Shown here in pieces: positions 36,897-46,767 of a stretch of DNA of 64,000 bases. The DNA is from Gaiellasilicea sp963791905 (lineage in GTDB: Bacteria > Actinomycetota > Thermoleophilia > Gaiellales > Gaiellaceae): contig CAWBTX010000006.1 of assembly GCA_963791905.1 (NCBI GenBank), positions 124,001 through 188,000 of the forward strand. The letters are read 5' to 3'. Within the stretch, counting starts at the first letter, position 1. The number at the start of each line of letters is the position of its first letter. The notes beneath the pieces were generated by a model. That model was not told where the DNA came from, made no database searches, and saw nothing but the letters and a program-made list of their open reading frames with translations. A program made the position numbers and the translations under genes.

Positions 36897-39800
36897 ATGG
36901 TCTGCGCCTCCTGCGGCCGGCACAACGACGCCGACGCATCGTTTTGCGGCGGCTGCGGCGCGCGGCTCGCCGCGGCTCCGATGGTCGCGGAGACGCGGAA
37001 GGTCGTAACCGTCGTCTTCACCGACGTCGCGGGGTCGACCGCGCTCGGCGAGCGGCTCGACCCGGAGTCGCTCCGCCGGGTGATGTGGCGCTACTTCGAC
37101 GCCATGCAGCCGATCCTCGAGCGACACGGCGGCACCGTCGAGAAGTTCATCGGCGACGCGATCGTGGCCGTCTTCGGCGTTCCCTCCGTGCACGAGGACG
37201 ACGCGCTGCGCGCCGTGCGGGCCGCGGGCGAGATGCGCGAGGCGCTCGAGCTGGTCAACGAGTCCCTCGCGGAGGAGTACGACGTCCGCATTGCGACCCG
37301 CACCGGCGTCAACACGGGCGAGGTGATCGTCGGTGAGACGACCTCGGATCAGAAGCTCGCCACCGGGGACGCCGTCAACGTCGCGGCACGGCTCGAGCAG
37401 GCCGCGCAGGCAGGCGAAGTGCTCCTCGGCGAGTCCACGTACGACCTTGTCCGGGACGCCGTCGTCGCCGAGCCGGCACCGGCCGTCGAGGCCAAGGGGA
37501 AGAGCCTGCCGCTCGCGGCCTGGAGGCTGGTCGGGCTCCAGCCGGACGTGCCTGCGTTCACGCGCCCCATCCGTACGCCCTTCGTCGGCCGCGGGCGCGA
37601 GCTCGCCGAGCTCAGCGAGGCGTACGACGCCGTCGTGCGAGAGTCGTCGTGCCGTCTGGCGACGATCGTCGGGCCGCCCGGGATCGGCAAGTCCCGCCTG
37701 GCGCGTGAGGCCCTGGGCTCCTTCCGCGAGGCGCAGCCAGTCGTCGGTCGGTGCGCCGCGTACGGCGAAGGCGTCACCTACCTTCCGCTCGCCGACATCG
37801 TGCGGCAGATCGCCGGAGCCGAGCCGGAGCCCGTGCTGACGAAGCTCCTCGGCGGGATCGAGCGCGGGTCGGTCGCGACCCGGCTGATCATGGGCGCGCT
37901 CGGCGCGAACGACGAGCCCGGCTCACCGGAGGAGACCGCGTGGGCGTTCCGCCGCCTCTTCGAGGCGCTCGCCAGCTCGGGCCCGCTCGTCGTCGTGGTG
38001 GACGACATCCACTGGGCGGACGAGACGCTGCTCGACCTGCTCGAGTATCTCGTCGGCTTCTCGAGCGGCGCTCCCATCCTCCTCCTCTGCCTGGCGCGCC
38101 CCGACGTCTTCGACGTGCGGCCGTCCTGGGGCTCACCCCGGACAGGGACGACGCTCGTCTCGCTCTCGCCGCTGAGAAACGACGAGTCCGAGGGGCTGAT
38201 CGAGGGGCTGTTGGGCGACGACGAGGTCACGCCCGCGCTCCGCGATCGCATCGTCGACGTGGCGGGGGGCAACCCGCTGTTCGTCGAGCAGATGCTCGCA
38301 ATGCTCGCGGACGATCCCGAGGCGGCAGACGAGGCCGTGCCCGCGACGCTCCAGGCTCTTCTCGCGGCTCGCATCGACCGCCTCGAGCCGGATGAGCGGG
38401 TCGTGCTGCAGCGCGCGTCGGTGGAAGGGCGGCTGTTCCACCGCGGCGCCGTCGCGGAGCTGCTCTCGCCGCGCAGTGCCGACGGGCTGGGCGGCATCCT
38501 CCTCACCCTCGCCCGCAAGGAGCTCGTTCGCCCCGACCGCTCGCTGTTCGAAGGCGACGACGGGTTTCGCTTCAACCACGTGCTGATCCGGGACGTCGCG
38601 TACGCCTCGATGCCCAAGGAGCTCCGAGCCGACCTGCATGCGCGACTCGCCGCCTGGCTGGAGGCGCGCGCCGGTGCGCACCTCACCGGGCACGAGGAGA
38701 TCGTCGGCTACCACCTCGAGCAGGCGTACCTCGCCCACGCAGAGCTCGGTCGGGTCACCGCTGATGCCAGCGCCGCAGCCCTGAAGGGAGGTCGCCTCCT
38801 CGGCCACGCCGGACGCCGCGCGCTCGATCGCGGCGAGCCTCGAACGGCGGCGTCGCTCCTCGAGCGCGCCTGCCGGCTGCTCGTGGCCGAGCCGCTGGAA
38901 CGCGCTGCTCTCCTCACCGAGCTCGGCGGGGCGTTCCGGGGCACCGGAGAGCTCGACGCCGCCGACTCGGCTCTGACCGAGGCGGTCGAGGAGGCAAGGC
39001 GCCACCGCGACGCGCCGACCGAGCTTCGGGCCGAGATGGGGCGCGCCCGCGTCGTCTTCATGCGCACCCGGCCCGAACCCGACTCCCTGCGCGAGATCGC
39101 GCTACGCGCCATCGCCCTGTTCGAGCCGATGTGCTCCGACGTGGACCTCGCCGACGCCTGGATGATCATGGGCCTCGCCGAGCTCGCCGCGCAGCGACCG
39201 GGGAGCGCAACTCGCGGCTCTGCAGCGTGGCCGCGAGCACGCGCTCGCTTCCGGCGACCTGCGGCGGCAGATCGAGTCCTGGAACGAGGTTGGTGGCGCA
39301 ATGCTCTTCGGACGCACACCGGTGACCGAGGTACTCGCCTTCCTCGACGAGGAGCTTGCCTGGGCACAGGAGCGTGGGCTCGCCGCCGTGGAGGCAGACG
39401 CACTACTTGGAGGCCCGTACCTGTACTCGCGGCTCGGTCGCTTCGACGAGGCGCGCGACCGCCTCGAGCGCTCGAAGTCGATCTGCCGCGAGCTCGGCAT
39501 CGCGTACGGGCTTGCGGAGGCGCACATGGCCGGCGCCGAGATGGAGATGCTCGCCGGGGACGCCGCCGCCGCCGAACGCGAGCTGCGGCGACGCCATCCG
39601 GATCGCAACGGACATGGGTGCGTCCCGGTATGTCGCGTTCTACCGCACGCTTCTCGCCGATGTCCTGCTCCACCAGGGCCGCGCAGAGGAGGCAGCCGCC
39701 GAGCTGGAGCAGGCAAGGCCGACCTACGGGCACGCCGCGCCATGGCTGGCGGCCCAGGCACGGGTCCTCGCTCGTCGCGGCGAGACGGCGGCGGCGGTCG

Positions 39801-39997
39801 CTCTGGCCCGCGAAGCAGTTGCCTTCATCGCCGACAGCGACAACATCACCACGCACGCCGAGACGCTCGCGCACCTCGCAGAGGTACTCCGCGCCGACGG
39901 CGACGAAGCGGGCGCCGCAGCTGCACTTGCAGAGGCGATCGCCCTCCACGAGCAGAAGGGAAACGTGCTGCCCGCAGGCCGCCTGCAGCTCGTCTGA
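36897..39997 (+). CDS. Zinc-ribbon class III nucleotidyl cyclase fused to AAA ATPase and TPR (two frame changes)
   Basis: About 1030 residues after correction. It begins with a Cys4 zinc ribbon (CASCGRHNDADASFCGGCG). A class III adenylate/guanylate cyclase domain follows (VVTVVFTDVAGSTALGERL, KFIGDAIVAVFGVP, GVNTGEVIVGE), with both metal-binding Asp. Next is an AAA_16/ATPase domain (IVGPPGIGKSRLAREAL, VVVVDDIHWADE) and TPR-like helices. Frame changes near 39203 (a GGGG run; RPG to AQLAALQRGREHALA) and near 39591 (one extra G; ELR to DAIRIATDMGASRYV) split the C-terminus, which ends at TGA 39997. Such proteins are signalling ATPases; cyclase activity needs testing. It follows coxE by 10 nt. 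Confidence 0.82.
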
Positions 39998-40005
39998 CGC
40001 GGAGG

Positions 40006-41940
40006 TCAGTTCTCGGGACGCGGGAGCGGCGCCCAGCCGAGCGCGGCGAGGGTCGTCAGGCTGTTCGCCTTCACGCCCGCGTCCGACACCGTCAGGACCG
40101 AGTCGCGGACGACGAGCGAGCGCCTGATGCCCGGCGCGTAGGGCTGCTCGGTCTCGGTGTGGCCGACGCGACCAACCTCGGTGATCCCGCGCGCGCGCCC
40201 GACGCGGAAGGCAGCGGCCTGTCCGCCGAACGGCACGACCACGAGCCCGGTCTGCGGCCAGTGCAGGAACGCGTGGTGGTCGGACTCGGCCTCCGACCAG
40301 CCGAGGCCGAGCGACTGCTTGTGCAGCCGGGTCGGCCGGCGCAGATCGGAGACGTCGAACAGCGAGATCTGCGTCCCGGTCGGCCTCCCCTCCTCCGTCG
40401 CGTCCTGGCCGACGCCCAGCAGCAGGTCTTCTCCGATCGGATGCAGGTAGGCCGAGTAGCCCGGGATCTTCAGCTCACCGAGCACGCGCGGCCGGTCGGG
40501 ATCCGCCAGATCGAGCGTGTACAGCGGGTCGATCTGCCGGAAGGTGACGACGTACCCGACGTCGCCGACGAAGCGCACCGCATAGACGCGCTCGCCCTTG
40601 CCGAGCCCGCCCACGCGTCCGGCCTGGACGAGCGCGCCGTCCCGCTGGCGCAGCGTCGTCAGGGCGGACTCGCTCTCGCCGGCCGCACCCCACCACGCCG
40701 GCGCGTCGGTGCTGACGACGCGCAGCACGCCGCGGTGCTCGGACAGTGACCACTGGTTCAACAGGAAGCCGCTGACGCTGCCGGTGCCGCGATAGACCGC
40801 CCGGCTCGGGTCCGAGATGTCGAACTTGTGGATCGCGGTCCGGACGCCCTCGGCCTCCTCGGTGGGTTTGGCTGGATCGGGCCGGGTCGCCCACCGCTCC
40901 GTGGCCACGTACAGGCTCTCCGGCGAGGCGTAGACGATGCGGCCGTCCGTCATGATCGAAGCCGAGTTGACCGGCTCGAGCCCCCTAGCGAGATCGACAG
41001 TCAGAACGGTCAGCAGGCCGAGGCCCGAGAACGTCACGGGCCGCTTGATGTGGCGGCACTGGACGAGGGAGCGCTCGACGACGCGGCCGGTGCGCATGCG
41101 CTTGAGCCGGTACTTCGGCAGCCAGCTGGCCGCCTTCGACGAGGCGACAACGGCCTGGTTGCGAGCTCGAGCGGCCGCCAGAGCCTCGGTCGTCTGAGCG
41201 TCCGGCTGCTCGAACGGGAGCGCCTCGGGCACATAGGACGACGAGACGATGCGAACCGTGCCGTCGACGAGCCGAGCCGCGACGTACGTTCCCTCGAGCT
41301 TGAGCGTGCCGGCGAGCCGCAGCGACTTCGGCTCGGAGACGTCGATTTCCGTGATCGTCGACGAGGAGATCTGGTACGGCGCGATCAGCCGAGCCGCGCC
41401 CGGGAGCATCGGCAGCATGAAGCCGCCGTGCGTGAGGACGAGGAGTCGGCGCCCGTGCAGGAGCAGCTGTGCGCCCCAGGCGTTCTCGACCTTGATCGAG
41501 TCGAGCAGGCGCGGCTGGCGGCCGGTCACGTCGAGCGCGTTGATGCGCCCGTTCGCGACGACGAAGAGCGTCTTCCCGTCCGTCTTGACGAGATCGGGCT
41601 CGTCGACGCCCTCCTCCTGGACGTTCGTGCCGGAGTAGTCGACGCCGGCCTTCGGCGTCGACGCATCCGCGGCCGCCGTCGGAAGGGCCGGCTGCGCCAC
41701 CGGCACTCCGCGCGCCGTCTCGAGGATGCCCGGCCCACCGCCGAGTCCGTACGGCCCGACCAGCCGGGCCGCCTGCGGCCGCACGTAGTTCAGATACTCA
41801 CGGCACGAGTCGAACCCGACCAGCCGGCCCGCCTTCGCGGCGGGGCCGGACTCGGCCGCCGGGAGCCCCGCCGCGCCGCCAGCGGCGACTGCGACTGACC
41901 CCACGACCGCAACGACCACGGCTCGTCTCGCAAACCTCAT
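40006..41940 (-). CDS. Secreted C-terminal beta-propeller domain protein
   Basis: About 644 residues from ATG 41940 (MRFARRAVVVAVVGSVAVAA, a signal peptide). The diagnostic segment DYSGTNVQEEGVDEPDLVKT, then DGKTLFVVANGRINALDV, belongs to the Beta_propel family (COG4880-type secreted proteins). Repeats follow, such as SEPKSLRLAGTLKLEGTYVA and ADPDRPRVLGELKIPGYSAY, and LHPIGEDLLLGVGQDATEEG near the end. The function of the family is unknown; an N-terminal segment (FDSCREYLNYVRPQAARLV) is conserved with it. It is convergent with the cyclase gene, only 8 bases apart. Confidence 0.85.
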   Translation of the reverse strand: MRFARRAVVVAVVGSVAVAAGGAAGLPAAESGPAAKAGRLVGFDSCREYLNYVRPQAARLVGPYGLGGGPGILETARGVPVAQPALPTAAADASTPKAGVDYSGTNVQEEGVDEPDLVKTDGKTLFVVANGRINALDVTGRQPRLLDSIKVENAWGAQLLLHGRRLLVLTHGGFMLPMLPGAARLIAPYQISSSTITEIDVSEPKSLRLAGTLKLEGTYVAARLVDGTVRIVSSSYVPEALPFEQPDAQTTEALAAARARNQAVVASSKAASWLPKYRLKRMRTGRVVERSLVQCRHIKRPVTFSGLGLLTVLTVDLARGLEPVNSASIMTDGRIVYASPESLYVATERWATRPDPAKPTEEAEGVRTAIHKFDISDPSRAVYRGTGSVSGFLLNQWSLSEHRGVLRVVSTDAPAWWGAAGESESALTTLRQRDGALVQAGRVGGLGKGERVYAVRFVGDVGYVVTFRQIDPLYTLDLADPDRPRVLGELKIPGYSAYLHPIGEDLLLGVGQDATEEGRPTGTQISLFDVSDLRRPTRLHKQSLGLGWSEAESDHHAFLHWPQTGLVVVPFGGQAAAFRVGRARGITEVGRVGHTETEQPYAPGIRRSLVVRDSVLTVSDAGVKANSLTTLAALGWAPLPRPEN

Positions 41941-41992
41941 CACCCCTGTTATACGCCGCACGCCCAAGATCCGTCACGCGCAATCGGGTGAG

Positions 41993-42784
41993 TCAGTCGA
42001 TCAGCTTGCGCTCCATCGCGATGATCGCGATGCGCCACATCGCAAGTCCGAAAGCGACGAGGTAGCCGACGCTCGCGACGTCGGACCAGCCCTCCCAGCC
42101 GAAGGCGGCATGGCGGACGAGCTCGACGGTGTGGTGCAGCGGGTTGAGCTCCCCCAGGATCTGCGCCCAACGCGGCAGTTCGTCGAGCGGGAAGAACGTC
42201 CCTGCGACGAGGAAGAGGGGCGTCAGGACCGCGCTGATGACGTAGTTGAAGTTCTCGATCGAGTTCGCGAAGCCGGCGATCATGATCCCGAAGCTCGCCC
42301 ACCCGAAGCCGGAGAGGATGCCGATGAACGGCACCGCCAGCATCCCCCACGACGGGTCGAGGCCGAACACGATCGAGACGAGCAGCGGGACGCAGCCGTA
42401 GACGCCTGCGCGCACCGACACCCACAGCGCCTCGGCGGTGACGAGTTCCTCGGTGTCGACGGGCGCCGCGAGGATCGCGTCGTAGGTGTGCTGGAACTGG
42501 TACTTGATGAACGTGCCGAACATCGCCGCGAAGGCGCTCGAGAAGAGCACTGCGGTCGCGACCGTGCCCGTGCCGACGAACTCGACATAGTCGTACCCCG
42601 CGACCGTCGACACGAGCGAGCCGAAGCCGAAGCCGAACGCCAGCAGGTAGATCGTCGGCTCGACCGTCGAGGAGAAGGTCGCCGAGCGCCAGTAGGACGA
42701 GTAGTTGACGATCTCCCGGACGAGCACGCCGGTGATCGCGGGCCGCTCGAGCCGGCCCAGCTTGGCACGCGAAACCGTTGCCAC
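41993..42784 (-). CDS. ABC-2 type transporter permease
   Basis: 263 residues with six helices in the NodJ/DrrB pattern: VLVREIVNYSSYWRSATFSS, VEFVGTGTVATAVLFSSAFA, QHTYDAILAAPVDTEELVTA, LTPLFLVAGTFFPLDELP and LNPLHHTVELVRHAAFGW. The last two are typical of the ABC-2 family. The ATG touches the stop of the ATPase gene. Together they form an exporter of the daunorubicin/nodulation-factor type; substrate unknown. Confidence 0.87.
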   Translation of the reverse strand: MATVSRAKLGRLERPAITGVLVREIVNYSSYWRSATFSSTVEPTIYLLAFGFGFGSLVSTVAGYDYVEFVGTGTVATAVLFSSAFAAMFGTFIKYQFQHTYDAILAAPVDTEELVTAEALWVSVRAGVYGCVPLLVSIVFGLDPSWGMLAVPFIGILSGFGWASFGIMIAGFANSIENFNYVISAVLTPLFLVAGTFFPLDELPRWAQILGELNPLHHTVELVRHAAFGWEGWSDVASVGYLVAFGLAMWRIAIIAMERKLID

Positions 42785-43683
42785 TACTCGATCTCCTCGC
42801 CGGTGAGCAAGACGAACACGTCCTCGAGGTTCGCGGGCCGGCGTTCACCGTCGGGGGCGCGCCCGTCCGCACCGTCGACGCCGAGGACCGAGATGCTCGT
42901 CCCCGTCCGCCGCGTCCGAAAGCCGCCGGCAGCCGCCTCCGCCTCGACCTCGGCGAGCCTGGCGGGGGAGCCGTAGATCTCGACCACGTCGCGCCCCGCG
43001 TGCTTCGCGACGAGGTCGGACGGCGTTCCGGCCGCGACGGCACTGCCGTGAGACATGATCAGGACGGTGTCGGCGAGCCGCTGCGCCTCCTCGATGTAAT
43101 GCGTGGACATCAGGATCGTGGTCCCCTCCGCACGCAGCGCATCGATCAGCGCCCAGAGCTCCTGGCGCACCTGTGGGTCGAGTCCGACAGTCGGCTCGTC
43201 GAGCAGCACGAGCCGAGGAGTGTGGATGAGCGCTCGTGCGATCAGCAGGCGCCGCCGCATGCCGCCGGACAGTTTGTCGACGCGGGAGTCGCGGCGATCG
43301 ACGAGGTTCGCGCGCTTCAGCGCGGCGTCGATAGCACCCTGCCGCTCTGCCCGGCCGATGCGGTACAGGTGCGCGAAGACGAGCAGGTTCTGCTCGACCG
43401 TCAGCGTCACGTCGAGGTTGTCGAGCTGGGGCGAGACGCCGCAATGGGCGCGCGCCTGCTTCGACTCCTCCGGCAGCCGGAAGCCGAGCACCTCGAGCTC
43501 GCCTTCGTCGGCGATCGACTGGGCGGTGAGGAGCCGCATCGTCGTCGACTTGCCGGCGCCGTTCGGGCCGAGCAGTCCGACGCAGGTGCCCACCGGCACG
43601 TCGAGGTCGAGACCGTCGACCGCCGTGATCGGGCCGTAGCGCTTGACGACGCCGCGAAGCCGAATCGCGAGCTCTTCGTCCAT
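42784..43683 (-). CDS. ABC exporter ATP-binding protein (NodI/DrrA-like)
   Basis: 299 residues from ATG 43683. Walker A is GPNGAGKSTT, signature LSGGMRRRLLIARAL, Walker B LVLLDEPTVGLD and H-loop MSTHYIEEAQRLAD. The Q-loop region reads CGVSPQLDNLDVTLT, the form seen in NodI/CcmA-type ATPases. The C-terminal ~70 residues (DVVEIYGSPARLAEVEAEAA) resemble the DrrA tail. It is the upstream partner of the ABC-2 permease. Confidence 0.9.
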   Translation of the reverse strand: MDEELAIRLRGVVKRYGPITAVDGLDLDVPVGTCVGLLGPNGAGKSTTMRLLTAQSIADEGELEVLGFRLPEESKQARAHCGVSPQLDNLDVTLTVEQNLLVFAHLYRIGRAERQGAIDAALKRANLVDRRDSRVDKLSGGMRRRLLIARALIHTPRLVLLDEPTVGLDPQVRQELWALIDALRAEGTTILMSTHYIEEAQRLADTVLIMSHGSAVAAGTPSDLVAKHAGRDVVEIYGSPARLAEVEAEAAAGGFRTRRTGTSISVLGVDGADGRAPDGERRPANLEDVFVLLTGEEIE

Positions 43684-43702
43684 GCCGTCAGGGTACTGAC
43701 GG

Positions 43703-43736
43703 GGGTGCGCCGTGAGCCGAGGCTCGCGGCGCACCC
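43703..43736 (-). terminator. 16-bp hairpin downstream of the sigma factor gene
   Basis: GGGTGCGCCGTGAGCC (43703-43718) pairs with GGCTCGCGGCGCACCC (43721-43736) with one mismatch and a 2-base loop. It lies 8 bases beyond the sigma factor stop and upstream of the ABC ATPase start, on the strand of both genes. Confidence 0.75.
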
Positions 43737-43744
43737 GAATGCGG

Positions 43745-44800
43745 CTACGCCGCGAGTGCCAGCTCGTCGTCCGCGAGGCCCTCGAGGCGATGGGCAAGCG
43801 CGGTGAGCGCCTTGCTCTCGAGCTGGCGAACCCGCTCGCGGGTCATGCCGACGACACGAGCGATGGCCTCGAGCGAGTGCGGCTCGCCGTCGAAGCCGAA
43901 GCGGAGCGAGAGGATCTCGCGCTCGCGCTCGGGCAGCTCCGAGAGCGCCTCGCGCACTGCCTTGGCCCGAAGCCCGTCGGCCGCGAGCTCGATCGGATCG
44001 TCCGAGTTGTCGTCGGCGAGCAGGTCGCCGTACTCGCCTCCGGCGTCGTCACCGATCGGCTGGTTGAGCGAGACGCGCGCCTCGACGACGTTCAGCGCCT
44101 CGTCGACGTGGCGCAGTGCCAGCCCGGTCGCCTTGGCGAGCTCCTCGTGCGTGGCGGGGCGCCCGAGCTCGACCTGAAGCTTCCGCGCAGCCCGCGAGAG
44201 CTTCTGGCGCCGCTCGTGCACGTGCGTCGGCACGCGGATCGTCCGCGACTGGCCTGCGATCGCGCGCTGGACGGACTGGCGGATCCACCAGGTGGCGTAG
44301 GTCGAGAACTTGAATCCCTTGCGGTAGTCGAACTTCTCGACGGCCCGGTTGAGGCCGATCGTGCCCTCCTGGATGAGGTCCAGGAACGGGACGCTGTGAC
44401 CGCGGTAACGCTTTGCAATCGACACGACGAGGCGCAGGTTCGCGTTGATCATGCGCTCCTTCGCCGCCGGATCGCCGCGCTCGACCTGCTTCGCGAGCGC
44501 AACCTCCTCGGCGGGCGTCAGCAGCTCGTGGCGGCCCATCTCGGAGAGGAACAGCTGCAGTGAGTCGGCCGAGGCCGGCAGCTCGAAGCGGTAGTCCAGA
44601 GCCGGCTCGTCGTCCGAGTCCTCCTCGGTCCGCAGCTCGATGCCGCGCTCGTCGAGCGCGTGCGTCAGCTCCTCGAGCTCGTCCTCGCCCAGCTCGCGTG
44701 CCTCGACGAACGCCTCGAGCTCGCTCATCGCGACGAAACCCAGCTCCTCGCAGGTCTCGAGCAGGGTCAGAACATCGTGGTCGTACAGAATCGTGGTGAT
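43745..44800 (-). CDS. Sigma-70 family RNA polymerase sigma factor (group 2, RpoD-like)
   Basis: About 351 residues with a short acidic N-terminal region (LLETCEELGFVAMSELEAFV, a 1.1-like segment), then regions 1.2 to 4. Region 1.2 is DSLQLFLSEMGRHELLTPAE. Region 2 has NLRLVVSIAKRYRGHSVPFL, DLIQEGTIGLNRAVEKFDYR and KGFKFSTYATWWIRQSVQRA, the complete core and -10 binding set. Region 3 is RPATHEELAKATGLALRHVD. Region 4 is LPEREREILSLRFGFDGEPH with the helix-turn-helix TRERVRQLESKAL. The best start is unusual: AAAGGAG (44808-44814) sits 7 nt before ATC at 44800. Canonical in-frame ATGs are at 44842 and 44728. Close to HrdB/SigA paralogues. Confidence 0.9.
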   Translation of the reverse strand: MTTILYDHDVLTLLETCEELGFVAMSELEAFVEARELGEDELEELTHALDERGIELRTEEDSDDEPALDYRFELPASADSLQLFLSEMGRHELLTPAEEVALAKQVERGDPAAKERMINANLRLVVSIAKRYRGHSVPFLDLIQEGTIGLNRAVEKFDYRKGFKFSTYATWWIRQSVQRAIAGQSRTIRVPTHVHERRQKLSRAARKLQVELGRPATHEELAKATGLALRHVDEALNVVEARVSLNQPIGDDAGGEYGDLLADDNSDDPIELAADGLRAKAVREALSELPEREREILSLRFGFDGEPHSLEAIARVVGMTRERVRQLESKALTALAHRLEGLADDELALAA

Positions 44801-44814
44801 GGTGCTACTCCTTT
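44798..44814 (-). promoter_or_regulatory. Strong ribosome binding site facing an ATC codon
   Basis: AAAGGAG (complement of 44808-44814) has ideal 7-nt spacing to ATC (44800-44798), and the conserved sigma factor sequence begins there. This implies a rare AUC start or a base error (ATC for ATG). In the longer version starting at ATG 44842 the ribosome site would be internal. Confidence 0.5.
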
Positions 44815-44979
44815 CGGGGGTCTGAAGCGGAGCGGCTCGCATGCCCGAGGTGCGCGGCCCGTCGCCGTGCAGTGCATCGCAAGCTCCCGCTCTACAGGTA
44901 AAAACGCTCTCCGCTCGCGGGACATTCCTGCGAATTGCACGGATTCTGTTAGGAATCAGCGCCTTCGGAGCAAGACGAG

Positions 44980-45804
44980 GTGATGAGCGTCGGCTCCATC
45001 TCCGCCAAGGGTCGCCGCGCCGGCCAGAGCCGGTGGATCGAGCGCCTGGGACGTCTCGGGCTCGTCGCGAAAGGTGTGCTGTACGCGGTCGTCGGCATCC
45101 TCGCGATCAAGGTCGCGCTCGGGGCGCGTGAGGCTGATCCCGACAAGGACGGAGCGCTCCAGACGATCGCCGCGCAACCGTTCGGGACGTTCCTGCTCGG
45201 CGTCCTCGCCGTCGGACTGGCCGCCTACGCCGCGTGGCGCCTGGCGCAGGCGCTGTTCGACCGCGACAACGAGGGTGAGGGCGCGAAGGGTCTCGCGAAG
45301 CGCACCGCCGCGCTCGGGAAAGGAGTCCTCTACGGCGCGCTGTGCGCGCTCACGATCGCGAAGATCGCGGGTGCAAGCAGCGGCGACAGCGGCTCGGAGG
45401 ACAAGGCGACCGCCGACGTCCTCGGGTTGCCGTTCGGGCGCTACCTCGTGTTCGCCGCCGCGGCGGGTTTCATCGGCGCCGCGCTGCTCAACGGCTACCG
45501 CGCGGTCACCGGTAAGTTCGAGGACTCATTCGAGACGGAGACGATGAGCGAGGCCGAGGAAACGGCGGCGCGAGGCGTAGGCACCCTCGGCTATCTCGCC
45601 CGCTGCGTCGTGTTCGCCCTCATCGGCGCGTTCCTCGCCAAGGCTGCCTGGGAGTACGACCCCGACGAGGCGGTCGGCCTCGACGGCGCGCTGCAGAAGC
45701 TCGCGCAGCAAGCCTACGGCGCCTGGCTGCTCGGCGCGGTCGCCGCCGGCCTGCTCGCGTACGCGCTCTATTGCTTCGTGGAGGCCCGGTACGGCGACGT
45801 GTGA
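44980..45804 (+). CDS. DUF1206 membrane protein
   Basis: 274 residues from GTG 44980 (or ATG 44983). Three repeats of a two-helix unit are visible: LGRLGLVAKGVLYAVVGILA, AALGKGVLYGALCALTIAKI and GTLGYLARCVVFALIGAFLA. Each is followed by LLGVLAVGLAAYAAWRLAQA-like helices. This is the DUF1206 pattern, common in actinobacteria and unassigned in function. The start lies 140 bp from the divergent sigma factor. The 3' end faces the DUF389 gene across a hairpin. Confidence 0.85.
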   Translation: MMSVGSISAKGRRAGQSRWIERLGRLGLVAKGVLYAVVGILAIKVALGAREADPDKDGALQTIAAQPFGTFLLGVLAVGLAAYAAWRLAQALFDRDNEGEGAKGLAKRTAALGKGVLYGALCALTIAKIAGASSGDSGSEDKATADVLGLPFGRYLVFAAAAGFIGAALLNGYRAVTGKFEDSFETETMSEAEETAARGVGTLGYLARCVVFALIGAFLAKAAWEYDPDEAVGLDGALQKLAQQAYGAWLLGAVAAGLLAYALYCFVEARYGDV

Positions 45805-45808
45805 CCCG

Positions 45809-45833
45809 ACTTAGTGTTGTTTCAACACTAAGT
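45809..45833. terminator. Perfect 11-bp bidirectional hairpin
   Basis: ACTTAGTGTTG (45809-45819) and CAACACTAAGT (45823-45833) pair perfectly around TTT. The site lies between the ends of convergent DUF1206 (stop 45804) and DUF389, and includes the last codons of the latter. It is strikingly AT-rich for this genome. Confidence 0.75.
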
Positions 45834-46755
45834 GCCTGTTCGCGCGGCGGCGGGCGAAGAGCAACCGCTGCACGGAGAGCGTCGCCAGCCCGGCGGCGAC
45901 GATGCAGACGAGGTTGATCGCGAGCTGCGCCGAGGCGCCGCGAAACTCGCTCCACTCCCCGTACGCCGCCGCGAGCCCGATGTTCCCGGCCGCCGGAATG
46001 GTGGTCACGGAGATGAGGACGCCGATGAGCGCGCCGGCCTTGGCGGTGGTCAGCGAGATCATTCCCGCGACGCCCGCCAGCAGCGCCACGACCACCGAGT
46101 AGCGGTTCGCGTCGGAGATGAAGATCGTCTCCGAATGCGTGCCGACCTCGTCGGGGAGGATGCCCACGATTCGGCCGATCGAGACAGCGAGCACGGTGAC
46201 CGCGATCGCGAGCGGGAAGCCGACGGCGAGGGCCATGAACGACCTCCGTGCGAGCTCCGGCCGGCGCTGCACGAGCGCGACGCAGAGGCCCGCCAGCGGC
46301 CCGAACTCCGGCCCGACCACCATGGCCCCGATGATCAGGATGATCGAGTCGGTGACGATGCCGACAGCGGCGATCAGGGTCGCCAGGATCATGAAGACAA
46401 GGAAGCTGCCGCTGAGATCGGCGCTCTCGGACGTGCGCGACTCGACTTGCTCCCAGACGACGGCGTCGGCGGGCGACCCCGCGGCCGCGCGCTCCGCCGC
46501 CTCCGCCCGGCGCGAGATCGCGGCGTCGATCTCGATCACCGTGATGCTGCCGGACTCCTCGATCCCGAGCGGCCGCAGTCGCCCGATGACCGCGCTCGCG
46601 TCCTCGCGTGCGACATCGACCTCCACCAGATCCCCTTTCGGGTCCCGCACCGCTCCCGGCAGGTGAACGATGTTGAGCGTCGACTCGAACCCCTCGAGGA
46701 CGGCGAGCACCTGCTCGACGCGATCGGGCGGGACGACGAGGCGCACGTGGATCAT
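45811..46755 (-). CDS. DUF389 membrane protein
   Basis: 314 residues. An N-terminal ferredoxin-like domain (MIHVRLVVPPDRVEQVLAVL, VIEIDAAISRRAEAAER) is followed by six or so helices of DUF389: FMILATLIAAVGIVTDSIIL, IIGAMVVGPEFGPLAGLCVA, and ISVTTIPAAGNIGLAAAYGE. The VGPEFGP/IPAAGN pair is the family signature. Function is unestablished. ATG 46755 begins the protein; the last codons lie in the shared terminator hairpin. Confidence 0.85.
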   Translation of the reverse strand: MIHVRLVVPPDRVEQVLAVLEGFESTLNIVHLPGAVRDPKGDLVEVDVAREDASAVIGRLRPLGIEESGSITVIEIDAAISRRAEAAERAAAGSPADAVVWEQVESRTSESADLSGSFLVFMILATLIAAVGIVTDSIILIIGAMVVGPEFGPLAGLCVALVQRRPELARRSFMALAVGFPLAIAVTVLAVSIGRIVGILPDEVGTHSETIFISDANRYSVVVALLAGVAGMISLTTAKAGALIGVLISVTTIPAAGNIGLAAAYGEWSEFRGASAQLAINLVCIVAAGLATLSVQRLLFARRRANRHLVLKQH

Positions 46756-46767
46756 TAGGCTCGGATC

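Noticed and set aside
43103..43639. Ser/Arg-rich plus-strand frame within the ABC ATPase
   Set aside because: Shadow of the NodI/DrrA-like gene with no start context or family match.
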